64,000 nt of DNA from Galerina marginata (Eukaryota; Basidiomycota; Agaricomycetes; Agaricales; Galerinaceae), in NCBI GenBank assembly GCA_023014335.1, contig JAECYW010000023.1:620001-684000 (forward strand). The letters are read 5' to 3'. Every line of letters begins with the position of its first letter. The first letter of the stretch is position 1. Made by a program: the position numbers and the translations under genes. Below, piece by piece: positions 14,331-27,962 of the stretch. The notes beneath the pieces are model-generated. The model was not told where the DNA came from. It searched no databases and saw nothing but the letters and a program-made list of their open reading frames with translations.

Positions 14331-14751
14331 CACTGCGGGCTTTGGCCTATATAATCAAGACAAATTCACAATAAAATCAGTGTTTTTATAGGATTTGTCA
14401 TCGTGAGGCTGTTCCAAAATAATCACCCATATAATCGCTGTTTTTATTGTAAAAAACCTGTCAAGATGTCAGGATGTTTTGGACGCTGCGACTACTGAAA
14501 TATGACTCTCGGAGCCATAAAATTTTGAATATTGACTAGATATTTTAGATTTATGCCACTGGGGCCGTCTCATACAGTCCCATGTACTTTTTTTGTAATA
14601 AAATGCACCGTATTTTTGAGTTACAACAAGTTTGATCGGATGACAAGATGTTAAGAAGCTGGTCTGATTATATTGGAAATTATATAGTGATTTTATTTTA
14701 AACATATTCAACATATAAGACGATTGATTATATAGGCCAATGCCCGCAGTG
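14331..14751. mobile_element. MITE with CACTG ends and TTA target duplication
   Basis: A 421-bp AT-rich element with 28-bp terminal inverted repeats (14331-14358 and 14724-14751) that differ at one position. The outer bases are CACTGCGGGC, followed by TTGGCCTATATAATCAA. Both ends are flanked by TTA (14328-14330 and 14752-14754), a 3-bp target site duplication. CACTG termini with a 3-bp duplication fit a non-autonomous CACTA (EnSpm) element; a TTA target is also used by PIF/Harbinger elements. There is no coding capacity, so it would need a transposase from elsewhere. Confidence 0.85.
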
Positions 14752-14754
14752 TTA

Positions 14755-17700
14755 ACGCTGGGCAGGGTGCAGGGTTTCCATGGCCCGTTTGTCCAAATTA
14801 TTGATATTGATATTCACGCGGTTTCGAGTGACTCGATCGCCTCGAGGCTGCTTCGAGTTGGGGGCTGGGAACGCGCCTCCGGTCGGCGCTGATCGTGAAC
14901 GACTGAACCCTCGAACCTGGACGGAAGGTCCGCCGTAGGACGTGATGAACGATCGTAATTAGTAAAAGTAAAAGACAGTGGACTCACGCGAGTCGCGTCG
15001 CGTCGGATCGCGGTCCCGTGCCATGTGAGTACTTTTGGAATGAGTCATCGTCATCGTAACGCATTCTGAAATTCGCGTCCTTTGTTTCTTTCCACACAGC
15101 AATTGCTCAGATTTTCTTATGATTCATCGATATTCTTCCGTCCCAGCCTCAGGTTCGCATTGTCCGTCTTCTATGTGGTACAATTCCAGGGGATCCTAGG
15201 CTCGCTTGGTCCGCCCGCCTGCGCGACTGACTCAGGAAAACGCGTGTTCGATTAATATTCCGCATTTCCATGATATGACTCCACGCTTCGCCCTTGCTTC
15301 GTCAAAGGTGAACCCTGGTATCGTCGTCGTTGTCAACTATCACCCCCTAATTCAAAGTTGGAGTACGACACGACCCCACCTTCGTCAGGTCCTTGGGGTT
15401 CTTCTATTCTGATTTGATCCTAACTGGGCCTGAGGTATATCCTAATACACTTCAAATAGCTTTCGACAGCAGAGGTGCCACCGCACCGAAGCTACTCTGC
15501 ACTGCACTACACTGCACTGCACTCGCTCCGTACCAGATAGAGTGTGTGGCGTCCCTACCTTTCTTGGCCGTCTGGTTCGATATTCGTTGTACGGGTAAAT
15601 TATAGTTTTTTACATACTTTCCTACGCCTACAGAGACGTCGACTTCTAAGCAAGGTCGCTCTAATTCAACCACTCTCTCTGGTGAGTAACTCCATGATTC
15701 TATCCTTATACACTGATAAAAGCTTTAATCATGATCATGACCCGGCCGTCATTCAGGCTGTCGTTTCTCTTATCCTATATGAAGAAAACTTCTGTGCATA
15801 GCCTGCTAGACGGATATTAGATTCTCAGCGCCTGTTTCTTACAAATACCCCCTTCTTTTTTTTTCCTCCCTAACAGTGTTGTGATACCCCTGGCCCTTGT
15901 ACGCTAGACGATGATTCAACAAACCTTTTATCCCATTGCACCCCGCTGAGAACCGTGTCGCCCCTATCTTCACATTTACGACCATACGGCCCAAGCTCAG
16001 CTGCATTTCCGACTCTGATCAGAGTTCACGTCAGGTCCGACTTCGTCTTATCCAACTTCCACTATATGCAATTGCTCATGATCATTTCACTTCGCTTCTT
16101 ATATCCCCTAGAATGAAAAACCTATAAGCCAGTTAATGTTGCGGAGGAACGATCCAATTCAAAGCAGTGGCCACCTGACCTCACCTCCGTCCGTCGCCGC
16201 ATCGGAGGAACCCCATCCTCCCAATCATGCATTCATTCATACCTATCACTCGTGAATGAAGGTATTTATTCGTACCCTCATTCTCTCCGTCATTCCATTT
16301 AAAACTCGCCTTAGACCTCATGGGTGCAGCCTGCGCGTGCTCAACACGCCTTCCAACTTGCCGGATCGCGCGCTTCCCACTCTATCTTATCTAGCCCGTC
16401 AACTCCGATCTGATTTGGCGCCCATTTGGCATCCTCAAGCCAGTTCGTCCGATGGCGCTCTGCTGCAAATCGGTCGGGGGTCTATACTTAACGTCCGTGT
16501 GCCCTTCTCCCGAAGTTGTTGATGGTGTTGATGGATCCCGTCCTGATCATCAGCGATCAGCAGAACATAAGCCAGCCAGGAGCGAATGTTTGGGTCGGTT
16601 CTGCCATTCTCGCGCTGGAAGAAGAACAAGGCAGGCGTTTCGCATCTTGCAAGGTGCACAGATTTTCTGATATGATACGTGACCTTCGATGTGCGAGCCC
16701 TCTCCTCCCCGCGTTCATGACTTCTTTCTGTTCTGTGATATTGTTTGCAGCGGGATCAGCGCTTCTTCTCCGTTTTGTTTTCGACACGAATGTCCTCTCT
16801 CTGCCCCTGCCCCTTCGCGCTCGGAGGTGAGCCTCCGACGCGCACGCGTCCTCCCATGGGGTGCGCTTCTCTGCCCCTCGGGTTCTTGGAGTTCAATTGA
16901 AGGCTTATCTCTACCGCGTGGGAATCGCCCGGGCTTCATCTTTTAGCCAAGGATGGTTTGCGTTCAAAAAGCGGTTCACGCTATTCTCATTCGCGGCTGC
17001 GGTCGCACTCCAGCGCACCCTCGGATGCGTCGCATCCATCCGTCTATCCATCCGGTGTCTGAATCTGCCTGCGCTTTGACTCAGACGTGACGCCTTCTGC
17101 GTAGCTGACTAGCTTAGACTCGGGCGGGCTAGCAACGCCACTCACGCATGCTCAGCCATTCGCTTGTTCTTGACGGTATACAGCCACGCCGACTTTCGAA
17201 AGCGAACAAACCGTTCGAAATGTGATCTGATAAGACATGATACGTCTGTGGCTCGCAGTAAGTACGCGATAAATCTCTTTGATGTGTTGCGGTTGCTGTT
17301 CTATGGCTTGATGCTGGGACTGGGTCGACGCAGCTTGGGCTGGTGTGAATTGTCGTATATGTCTCTACACCGGTTTTTGAGACGGCTGCCACAGACATTG
17401 ATCCAGTGGGCTGATCGTTTGATGCGTGCTCTGCCAGCGAGGCGTGATCATGATGCTCATCCAATTGTTCAGAGCAGATATTCGTGCCCAGCTTCCCTCA
17501 GCATGGCTAACCACGGTGCACAGCACCTCATTCCGCCAAAAATAAAACGGGGATGTGGACCTTGAGGGCTGAAGCTATACACCGTCTTCACCGCATTATT
17601 CCTACCCCCTTGACTTGATGATTTCCTTGATTGTGTGTTAATTAATTTACTCACGTTCGGCCTTCTTCATGCTGAAGAAACACTGGCGAGGGGAAAGAAA

Positions 17701-20700
17701 TCCCAAAATAGAGCCTGCTCAAGAGTAATTTTGGCCTCGGGCTATTTTTGGGAGGCGATGCTGGGAATGACCTTGATTAAATCAAATTTTAGATCGTGTT
17801 TGGAGGATTTTCTCTGCCGCTGTTGGGGAACTGATAAAGAAAACTTGTTGGTGTGGTAATGCCATTCAAATTATTGGCTCTTGAAGATGGTTTCATTGTT
17901 TAGAATCGTTTCAAGAAATCTTTGTGGAAGATGTATGGTAAGTCCTTCCGAGCCCGAGTCGATTGTGAGCTGAAGGCTTTGATTGATCTCAGCCTTCATG
18001 GAGTCGTACGTTGTCTCCGGCCTTGCTCTTGGTACTGCAGTAGATGCCCTTCGGACCGCGGCGTTATCTGAGTCTTCCCCATTCCCAGTGAGTTCTGAGC
18101 ACGCACTGTGGTGTGAGGTGACTAATGGCTTGGCATGTAGTGATTGGATTGTACACCCATGTAAGGTGATTTTCTTCATAACTTCTATGGTTTTTTGCTG
18201 GTGTCATATGTTGTATTTATACCATTGCGTTTGAGGCATACAGACATTGGTTGGACAGAACTATCTACTATCTATCGAGCTGGACACTTATCACCCCCTA
18301 AAGAAGCAGACCTCGGTGATTGATATCTTCTGTGCAAAAGAAAAGGATTACCTGGCTCTCGAGGATGCGGAAATACGCCAATGACAGAGAACGAGATAAT
18401 TATAGAGCGGGATTTGGAAGGCGGGTTTGGCGGGGTAAGTAAGTAAAATAAATGCTACGACCCAAATTTGAATCTACACCTTCCTCGAAATACCCACCTC
18501 TGACCCGAGCAAGATGTAGAACCGGTCGAAGCAATCGATACCTTGGGTCTGGTGTTCCTCGATCCATCCCCTAGGTCGTTAAGGAATTTCGGATGAAAGC
18601 TTTCCATATCTCTTGACGTTCTGGGGAATTTGGGCCTTTAATGTTTTCATTTCTCGGACCTAGTCCATTCCATTAGAGGTCAACAACAATTATTCAATTC
18701 CAAATAGCCCCCATGGACGTAAGTTTATAAGTACGCAAAAAGACGTTCCACCACTACGATGTACGTCAAGTCAGTCAGCAGATCCGACTCGGGACCTCTC
18801 TGTGGGACTGGACCCACACCTTTTCCCATAACTCGTGCAGGGCCGTGGTGGCGGGCGACACCCCTTGTCTCTCGTTCTCCTGACAATGGTCCACGGGATT
18901 CGTTCTCGCTCTGCATCGTCTGAAAACGCCCTGATAAGTGTACCAAGTCGTTCCACGCGACTTTTCTCCCGCTTTTCGTGCTCTCACGACCTTCACGCAG
19001 TTCGGACTCCTGGTCTCTCTTCTCCGTATTGCGGGAAATAGGCGCTGCTTTTATGCTGAATTGGGCAACTGCGTTCACGGTCGGTGAGCCAATTGGTTTG
19101 TACATCGAGGGACCTGAACTAGCAGTTTGGACGTCAAGTCTGGCTCGTCTCGGGAGGCGCTTATGATCGATTTTGATCCGTGAGTAGGGGCGGTGTTTCC
19201 CACGGGAATATTCAGCCTTGCGCCGAATGACTCACGATGGATACTTGCTATGCGCCTGGGATTCTGCGACTGTGAACGTAGCCAAAATCGAGTCAGTCGA
19301 CTATTCGCAGCAATCCGAGTCGGTTCAATGACATAGTCCACCCAACCGTTCAGCCTGCTTCGGCTGCCAGTGGCTGGACATGTTCCACGTCAAGTTGAAG
19401 TTTCCCGAGAAATTTCCTTCTGCTTGTTGACTTGATTTGACCTGAATCAAAGAGCATTTTCCCAACCTGATTTTAAATGTGGGGCCATCCACGCTCCTTG
19501 TTTTTCATACATAACACAAAAGGTCTTGAGTGTGGCACTCATGGACGTTACGAAAATATGGCAGTCTGATCTTCCGAAATTTGAACGCTAATAATAATAC
19601 TTTAGGTGTAAGGGGAAGGAGCAATAATACCATTATGATGTGACACAGGCCGCCATTTAGGACTCGAGAGCAATGATGGCACTGCAAAAGCGGAAAGCCT
19701 GATTCCTCGTCGGACATTGGGCGTGATAGTTAGATAGACGCGACTCTTGTAAATATCGAGTGCCAATGTATTTAAGGATTTTAAATTAACAGACTTACAA
19801 CTTGCTTGCTTTGCGCAGGTACAGTCTCCGGGACCAACATAAAGACGACTTAGGGAGGACGGGCAATGATGGTAAATAAGTTGCGGATGCCAACGACTTT
19901 GAGGCGTCGACCGGACAAATTGCAGAACAAGCTAATAAGGGGTGAACAGACCAGGATTGATGACATCCTGGCCCATTGAGTATTGCACTTAGTGTTCAAA
20001 GTGCAAATTAAATCATGAACTACCCCGCGCTTTCGCTTCCTCCGCATAATCCTTTTCAGTCCTGGATGCGCTTGTCGATTGCGCCTCTGTAGCAACTATC
20101 AGCCACTAATAAAAATTAGTCTGCCTAATTCCGAGCGTAATTATCATAGCTTCACCCGCATATCCCGGCAGATAATGCTGCTATTCATGCCAGCGTTATC
20201 TTAGTAGATTTCACTGCGAATCGCTTGCACCAAGTGACAAGTCTAAAATAAGGCGGGCTCCGGAAGGCCTTAATTTTGGCAATTGATTGTAGTGTAGTAT
20301 GACGAGGCATCTATACATAGGCGTATTATTGCAAAAGAGGAGTTGTTTATCCAGAATGGAGAGCATAATTTTTTTCCAACTACCAGGCTAATGTTCTCTT
20401 TGATTAACATCACCTGGGGGAACATTTGCCGTGAATTTTAAGCCATAAGAAGGCTCCTACTTCGTCTGTCCAACATCACAAGTTTCCAACAACATTCAAT
20501 ATTTTGGGGATATCAAAGTGCTGGGGTGAACGAAAATCCTACTAGATGTATAGTAGGGACTCATTCGTGTGGTTCCCAAGCCACGTCCACATCTTCTACT
20601 AGTCGTCGGCTCGAAATGCTACTGGAATGCTGTATTCGTCAACTGCCAGTGTCTGGCGAGAATCGACCGAATCCGACTGCGTTACTGCGTCTACCAGGAA

Positions 20701-23700
20701 TACTGCCGGTGTTCAAGGCAAAGATACACCGTCTTACGACGCATTGTTCACGAACTAACAGCCGAGCCAACGTCAGCCCTGGGCGGACAGGAGAACCCGG
20801 CTTGCGCATTCTGCGCATGCTGGGAATCAAAGCGCAGCTCAATTTAGTGAACTGGGCTGTGTTGGCAAAGGGTGCTCCCTCGAACCAAGTATTACTAGTT
20901 ACACATGACAGCACAAATTCCAAGACGTCCTTAATTACTAGAAGTATATTCATTTGACAGAACTTGGACAAGGAATGACGCAGCAGTGCGGCGAATGGCT
21001 TAATCTTGAGAGCGCTAATCACCACGCATCACAGTCGACTTGATGGCAGCCGTGAGAGAATACGTGTTTTCTGCGTCATCGATTCTGCTTGCGTCAGCGG
21101 AGCGGCATCTCCTCCTGACCATCACAACCAACGTAGAAACCATAACTGAACTAGCTCATCTGCGAGCGATCCCCGGCTCAGTTATCTCTTTGGACTTGGG
21201 CTATGATAATGCGCGTCGTCCCCGTTCGGCACCTGATACTAATAGATTTCACCGCGGAATGACTCAATGAGTGGTGTTCTGACAAATCCGACCGGAGAGC
21301 TAGTAGAAATCGGGATCCTGCTTCCGCTTGACTAGCTGTAGATTGCATTGAAAGTCTCGCCAACCAACTTGTCATGATTGTAACTAACCCGCTGATCAGT
21401 CATCCGACTTGGAAGGCTTTTTGCCTCAGTGAGCGGATAATCCACTTTATCCCGCACTTTCCGGAATGTGTCCCGCGGGACCCTGTCTACAGACAGTTTC
21501 TGGTCATACACTGAAGGACTTCTCCAGGTCACCTAATCTGCAGCCATTTAACTGGAAATATAACGACTCGGAATAACCACGGCAAGGTTCGCGACGCCTA
21601 GACTTTTTTTGATCCTTTGGCCTCAGCGTCACCCGTAGCCAGGTCGGACCTTTAGAAATTCAATTGACCGTCTTAACTTCTTCGGCATCCGAAATCCTTG
21701 GCGGTCTCGATAACGGCTCCGCTGGAGGAGCGTGTTCAAACCTGCATAGTGCTTCAGTGACTTCTCGGACTTGAAACGGTATCCACATTGCTTATTTCCT
21801 TTTCTGATGACCAGTACACGCAGGACGGTCCAAAATACAACTTTAATTTGTACAGCGTCATCTAGATAGCATGTCCGGAGTGCCCAGTTGTCTGTGCATA
21901 CAAAAATTGAACCATTGGTGTTTACTCTGCTCCACGTCTGCAATTCCATACAGCTCGGCGCGGTCTCGAGTGGGTCTGATAATAAGAGTCTGTTTTACTA
22001 TGGTCGTACTTCACTACCTGGGCACTTCACTTATAATGCAGGCTTCATCATGGCACTAGATGGCGCCCATTCTTTCCGGAGGCTAACCGAATATGACCTG
22101 GTGCATCTACACGTGAGGCTTGAGCTTCTGGGTGAGCTACAGCCGAAATTCTTCCTGTTGGTGTGCTCGGTTCTTGGTCGTTTTGTGTGACCGACGATCC
22201 ACCGTGAGCTATATGTCCGCCGGCATAGAAATACTAGCTTGTCGACATTCCTTGATGCTAATTCTAAGAGCTCATAACCCCTCCTGCCATCCCTGTCGGA
22301 GAACTCAGTTCCTATAAATTTTCGGAATTAAGTGCAACATCGGCGTATAGCCAACTCCATGTTCCATATATATATAGTGTAATCTATCTATCCATGCGTG
22401 CATAGAATTCAACATTACCTGGGCTCGATATTTAATCCTGGGTCCAGAACTATAATGGTATAAAACTGCTGATTCACGGTAGGAAATATCCTCATCACTC
22501 AACTAATAGCATGGGTGTACTATTAGCATATTAACAGCAAGTGTATCAATAAGTGACGTAGTCTCCATGGTAGTTCAGGCAACTTACTTGGATCCCAGAA
22601 TATATTTATTCTTCAGCGCTTGATTTGTGTCATAGTTTGAAGTCTACTCGAGTAAGTTGATTTTTTTTTTCCATTTCCAATGAGCATAATGCGACAAGCA
22701 ACCTAAAGGCCAAACCCAGGATCGAAGTGGTTATGTTTATTAATACATAAATACCAGGTCAAAAGGAGCTCTCGGAGAAGTATGTGCTATCAGTCTACAT
22801 TTTGTTAGGCGCTTAACGCAGTCGCCGATTGTTGCGGCAGGTGTGAAGCCGGTTGGAAAATTTCCGTCCACCCGTGCGGCGCTTCCAAGTCCGTCGTGTG
22901 CATACAGCCACTTCAAACTCAATTATCAGTGCACTTGACCTGAAATGTAATGAATGAATCTAAAATACAAAGGACGCCTACAGTAAATGGCCCTGCCAGC
23001 ACTTCCCCGACCAATTTTTTTTTACGGCCTTCATCTGATTGGACAGAGAAATTCTTTAAATACGTGAATGGAACTTGGATTGTAAATAAGTGGAAGTCGC
23101 CATGGACCAGCAATGGGTGTGTTCTTTCATTCATGGGTTATGCTTTGAGCAAGAAAGATGGCATGAGATCGAGGGTTGATCGAAAGTTTGGTTTGACTTC
23201 AACGAGAAGCAGATGTATACAAGATTCACTTTCCTTTCCCAAGATCCGCGCCTACGTAATTTCTAAGCCAAAATCTGGAAGTGTTCATACCGAGAAGTCT
23301 GGCAGTCCATGAATGGCGTTGAATTGCATTGCATCGTATTATAGTCCTGCAGCAGGAAGACTTACTTGATTTCCAAGTCGGAGGATCAGTTTGTGATAAA
23401 CGTGCGTTTTTCGAGAGCCTATGAGTAATATCAGACCCCCTGCGGAACTTTCGGCTTAACAGTTTATAAATGCATACCTGTCCGAAAATTTGTCTACCAT
23501 GTGTCGGTGGTGGACATCTTAGACTGATCCGGGACGACGGACAGGTCACCTCGGACGAGCATTATTCATCGACTACAACCCATCTTTGCGCCGCATGCTG
23601 GGCTCACACGAAATAAAAGGCAGGTTGCTTGAGTCTTAGCATCTGAATCGAATCGCAGGTTTCCTAAAGGGCTAGTCCTTCTGGAGGATATCCGAGCTGG

Positions 23701-25100
23701 CTCAACACCATCCAGAAGCTTGGAGATCTCTCAAGAGGAAAGCCAGCAAGCAGGCAAGTCTAGAGTCTAGAAAATCGAATGCAAGCTGCTATCCAGTTTG
23801 TCGTAATCCCCGATATCGTGTGCTATCGAGTCCGAGTCGGAAATTCGAAAGGGTATGGGCCTGGAAGTCAAAGCTTCGTCTGCAAAGTGTCGTTGTTATC
23901 TACAAGAATGCTGCGAAGGGATGTTTTGAAGGGACTAGACTATAGCAGAACTTGCCAGTTTAGGAACATCATAAGGTCGAGACCAAAGGTGCAACAGAAG
24001 TCATGCAGTTACAACCATTTTAGCCTGAGAAGAGACTTCGATCTGACATACTTGCCGTGCAGCAAAAGGCCAAGGGAGGTAACCAGAAGGTCGAGACTTG
24101 TGCGTAATGCAGAAGTATCATAGGGTCACCGGTGTGGTGATATATTGAGAGGACAAACTTGTGCCAGCCAATCCAATTCCCAGTAGAGAATGGGCCGAGA
24201 TCTGGATGGACTTCGGTATGATTGGTTCAGTAAAAATACATCCGTGGATAAATGCGGTAACTCTTTCTTGATTCGGGAGATCTAGACTTTCTTGAGGCTC
24301 TCCGAGTCAATCATGTCTGGTTCGACATCTGAAGCATCGTCTAGATTGTTCATCTAGCCTTCAGATTAACGCATGTTTTAAACAGGGGTAATTGAGGAGT
24401 TGGATGGACGTTAATCCCACCTGAACTCGGACCTGGCACATCGTGCTAAATGCAATTCATCTGGTTCTTCGTCCTACCAAGCTTGCACCGTGAGTTAGTG
24501 CAAAGAATCATGGGCCAGCCAATTTTCACGAGCTTGATTCCTGGCCGCTCGTAAGTTCTCCGAGACTTGATTTCTGACAGAATTTTTCTCATGCCATGCA
24601 CTGGCAGCGTCAGAAGTCGGAATCAGATTCGTTTGCATCTGGTCCAATCTATCACTGGCAGTCGCTGCTCTCCAAGCCAGTTGTCCTTCGGATATGGATA
24701 GTTGAATGAGATTAATTCGTGACTTGTTCGAATCTTGGCGGATCTGGCGGATTTCATTGCACCAATTTGGTCTTGATGTTCGTCGTTCAGAACTGATGCC
24801 TGCTTGTGATCCAACAGTCCGGTTAATAAACTCCACGATTTGACCTCCTGAATCTCGACGAATCTAACGCGCCCGTCTAGGAAACTGAATGTATATTTCC
24901 GGCATGGCTGGGTTGCTTAATTGTCAAATAAACACGAATAAGCATACTTATGGCAGCATTACGCACCTGAAAATAAGGTGACATTAATCCGCCGCCGATT
25001 TCAATACGCAAACGGTGGGTGGACCTTGAAGCAAGGTGAACAGGAAATTTCAAGGCTTATTGGACATTGCGCCTTACCTTATAATATTTCGTATTTCACA
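14755..25100. other. Long gene-poor stretch
   Basis: More than 10 kb in which I can support no gene. Open frames such as those around 17164-17565, 18725-19105 and 20526-20957 have no recognisable domain and are matched by equally long frames on the other strand. A block near 23640-24130 contains short direct repeats (AAGGTCGAGAC twice) and may be decayed mobile DNA. No tRNA-like or transposase signature was seen. Confidence 0.4.
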
Positions 25101-25307
25101 GTCCAGCCGGAAGGCAGATAGGAATATGCATTGACCATCGGCAGATGAAGGACTGGATGGATGGACAGGCGGGCCTTCAAGTTGGTACTTGCTAGACTGG
25201 GTAGAGGTGAGACTGTGCTATGAGTATGTGCATTTGCGCCTTGCTCTGTGGCTTAGGCCTCAGGATTGATATTGGGAAATTGGATGGAGCGGACGTTCGA
25301 AAAGCGA

Positions 25308-25429
25308 TGCACTGGATGAAACACGGACTAGCTTCCTTAGCTTCCAGATTCATGCACAGGTGTCCCATTGGGAACCGCCATGAAATCATGGGAGCGTGAA
25401 GGATGGATGATGTTCATTCTGCCAGTGCA
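25308..25429 (+). repeat. Array unit 1 (type A)
   Basis: Complete unit with a 26-base insert. Upstream, TGGCTTAGGCC (25249-25259) and GTTCGAAAA (25295-25303) sit at A-box and B-box spacing. The central palindrome CCATGAAATCATGG is at 25378-25391. Confidence 0.9.
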
Positions 25430-25854
25430 ACCGCGAAATAGCGAAACGTCTAGGAAGTTCAGAGATTGGGTTTGATCCTGTCTGGATCTTGGTTTGAATA
25501 TGAGGAACCCAACAGACGAAAAGAAGTAATGCACGTCGTGCGAGTCCGAAGTTTCCATACATACCCAGGACCGCCTTTGAGACCATCCGTCGAGAAAGAC
25601 GAGGGGGTTTGACGGATTAGACTTTCGCAGATATGTCGGGACCGACGTTGTGTTGACCCCCTCCTAGACTCGGATCCAGGCCACAGGGGTGGAGGTGCTT
25701 TGAAGAGAAAGTTCAACGGCATAACCTAGATAAACGGGAGATGGATAAAGGGTTCGATCGACTGTAAGACAAACCTTGGTGGTTGTTCGGGGCGGGTTGA
25801 AGATCTCAGACCTTATGATTGATTTTGGGAGCTAAGGCGAAGTTCGAACTGCGA

Positions 25855-25989
25855 TGCACTGGATGAAAGACAACATTTGTCATATGCATGCGGCCATATA
25901 AGCTTCCAGATTCGTGCACGGATATCCCATTAGGGGCCGTCATGAAACCATGGAAGCGTGAAGAGTATGGCGGTCATTCGGCCAGTGCA
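25855..25989 (+). repeat. Array unit 2 (type A)
   Basis: Complete unit with the longest insert (41 bases). The direct repeat AACTGCGA flanks it on both sides. A TTTT run lies at 26044-26047, about 55 bases downstream. Confidence 0.9.
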
Positions 25990-26319
25990 ACTGCGAGATA
26001 GCAAAACCTCCGTTAAGTTCAGAGATCGGAGTTAGTCCTGGAGTTTTCTTGACATGTATTTACTGTGGTTTGAAGATACAAAAAACAAACAGGTGAAACG
26101 AAGCGTTGGACACTGGCAACAGCGTGGATCCAATTCTAAGTCCTAAAAAAAACCGTCGAGGTAATCATAACATATGCGGTGAAGGGAGCACAGACCTGGG
26201 TTCACTCGAATTGTTGCTTGCTTGCTAGACGGGGTAAACTTGGAAGGTCGCCGCGCGCCACTCTTCCCGGCTCCAGGTTGGTATTGGGATTTGGAGTGAA
26301 GGTGAGCTTGGAACTGCGA

Positions 26320-26437
26320 TGCACTGGAGGAAAATATGCTGTCTCCTGTAGCTTCCAGATTCATGCACAGGTGTTCCACTAAGGACCGCCATGAAAGCAT
26401 GAGAGCGTGAGGGCCAGACGATCATACTGCCAGTGCA
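26320..26437 (+). repeat. Array unit 3 (type B)
   Basis: Complete unit with a 25-base insert and an AAAG loop between the CATG arms. It follows a type B linker carrying a CCTAAAAAA tract. Confidence 0.9.
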
Positions 26438-26532
26438 ACCGCGAGATAGCAAAACCTTCTGGCGAGCGAAGAGGTTACGGGGCGACGAGAATGTCCTTGG
26501 GAAATCGGATGGAACAGAGGTTCGAACTGGGA

Positions 26533-26654
26533 TGCACTGGAAGAATGGCTCATCTGCGAAGTATCATTAAGTTCCAGAACCATGCACGGTATATGGACCG
26601 CCATGAAATCATGGGAGCGTAAAGGGGAAGGATGTTGTCCATTCTGCCAGTGCA
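26533..26654 (+). repeat. Array unit 4 (type C)
   Basis: Complete unit with a 31-base insert. It lacks the GTGTCCCATTAG segment present in types A and B and has TATATGG instead. GGTTCGAACTG precedes it. Confidence 0.9.
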
Positions 26655-26781
26655 ACTGCGAAATAACGAAACCTCCGGAAGTTCAGAGGTCAGATTTAAT
26701 CCTGGAGTTTTCTTGTCTGTACCGTAGGCAGGGTAAAGATGAAACTATGTGGTGAGCCTTTGCGCCGCGCACCTCGCTCTG

Positions 26782-26830
26782 TAGCTCAAGACTGATATTG
26801 GGAAATGGAATGAAGGCGAGGTTCGAAGCC
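26782..26830 (+). promoter_or_regulatory. Possible RNA polymerase III internal promoter of unit 5
   Basis: TAGCTCAAGAC resembles the tRNA A-box (TRGCNNAGYNG), and GGTTCGAAGCC matches the B-box consensus GGTTCGANNCC exactly. The spacing is in the range used by tRNA genes and tRNA-derived SINEs. Similar pairs precede units 1, 7 and 8, and B-box-like GTTCGAAC precedes most others. Function is inferred from sequence only. Confidence 0.35.
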
Positions 26831-26843
26831 TGCCAGAGTGCGA

Positions 26844-26964
26844 TGCACTGGAGGAACAACGTACCACGCATAGGTAGCTTCCAGATTCATGCACGGGTGT
26901 CCCATTGGAGACCGCGATGAAATCATGGGAGCGTGAAGGCGACGACAGTCATTCGGCCAGTGCA
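26844..26964 (+). repeat. Array unit 5 (type A)
   Basis: Complete unit with a 27-base insert. It has the best box pair of the array upstream: TAGCTCAAGAC, then GGTTCGAAGCC, 38 bases apart start to start. Confidence 0.9.
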
Positions 26965-27417
26965 ACCGCGAAATGTTCCACCCGGAAGGCAGAGGAAAAT
27001 ATACGTTGACCATTGGCGGATAAAGGGCTTGATCAAGAGTAGGACAATTTCAAGTTGGTGCTTTCTAGACCATCCGATGTCATTTTGCACCTCGCGCCTC
27101 GCTTTGCTCTGTTGCACAGAATTGATATTGGGAGTTGAGAACGTTGAGATCAAGTTTTCTATGACGTTGGCACGCGTGACCTCACGTCACGAAATTTGGA
27201 TCTCCTGAGTCCAAGCTTCCGAGCTCAATATCTCCACAACCACACACAAATTCTAAACTGTTCCGTAATTTTATTACTCATTAGTGTTGCGCCCATAAAA
27301 AATTAGACCGAAATACTATTTCTTGACATTGCCGCCCAAGCAAGCGCCAGTTGGGTATATTGCGGCCTTTGTTTGCCAATAACGTATCTACGACATGTAT
27401 CGTAATTCGAACTGCGA

Positions 27418-27543
27418 TGCACTGGACGAATTTCAGCAAAGACGCTAGGTTTTGAGCTTCCAGATTCATGCACGGATATCCTGTTAGAAACCGCCATGAA
27501 ATCATGGGAGCGTGAAGGCGACGACAATCATTGCGTCAGTGCA
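27418..27543 (+). repeat. Array unit 6
   Basis: Complete unit with a 32-base insert; the right end is TCAGTGCA (one change). The sequence upstream differs from the other linkers and carries no A-box match. Confidence 0.85.
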
Positions 27544-27829
27544 ACTGCAAAATAGCGAAACCTCCGGGAAGTTCAGAGATCAGATCTAATCCTGGTGTTT
27601 ACGTGCCTGCAGTAATATAAGTTGGTTATCCAATGTTCCAAGAGTCCGGCCGGAAAGTAGACTAAAATATGAGTTGGCCATCAGAGGAGCCTTAGTGCTT
27701 GCTAGTGACCGTAGACAGGCTGGAGGTGGGCCCAGGCGATGTGTATGTGAATTTGCGCCTCGCTCTGTGGCTCAGGCCTACTTACAATTGATATTGGGAG
27801 CTGGAGTAAAGCTGAGTTTCGAACCGCGA

Positions 27830-27962
27830 TGCACTGGAGGAAGTTGTCTGGCACATAGATGGTCACCATAGCGTCCATATTCATTCACAGTCGTCCTACA
27901 TATTAGGAACCGCGATGAAACCATGGAAGCGTGGAGGATCTGACAATCATCCGGCCAGTGCA
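27830..27962 (+). repeat. Array unit 7 (type A)
   Basis: Complete unit with a roughly 35-base insert; TTCCAG is altered to GTCCAT. TGGCTCAGGCC (27768-27778) and GTTTCGAACC (27816-27825) lie upstream. Confidence 0.85.

Noticed and set aside
18725..19105. A 126-codon minus-strand frame as a gene.
   Set aside because: No domain, no splice partners, and plus-strand frames of similar quality overlap it.
20526..20957. A 143-codon plus-strand frame as a gene.
   Set aside because: No recognisable domain and a 128-codon frame on the opposite strand covers most of it; base composition does not separate them.
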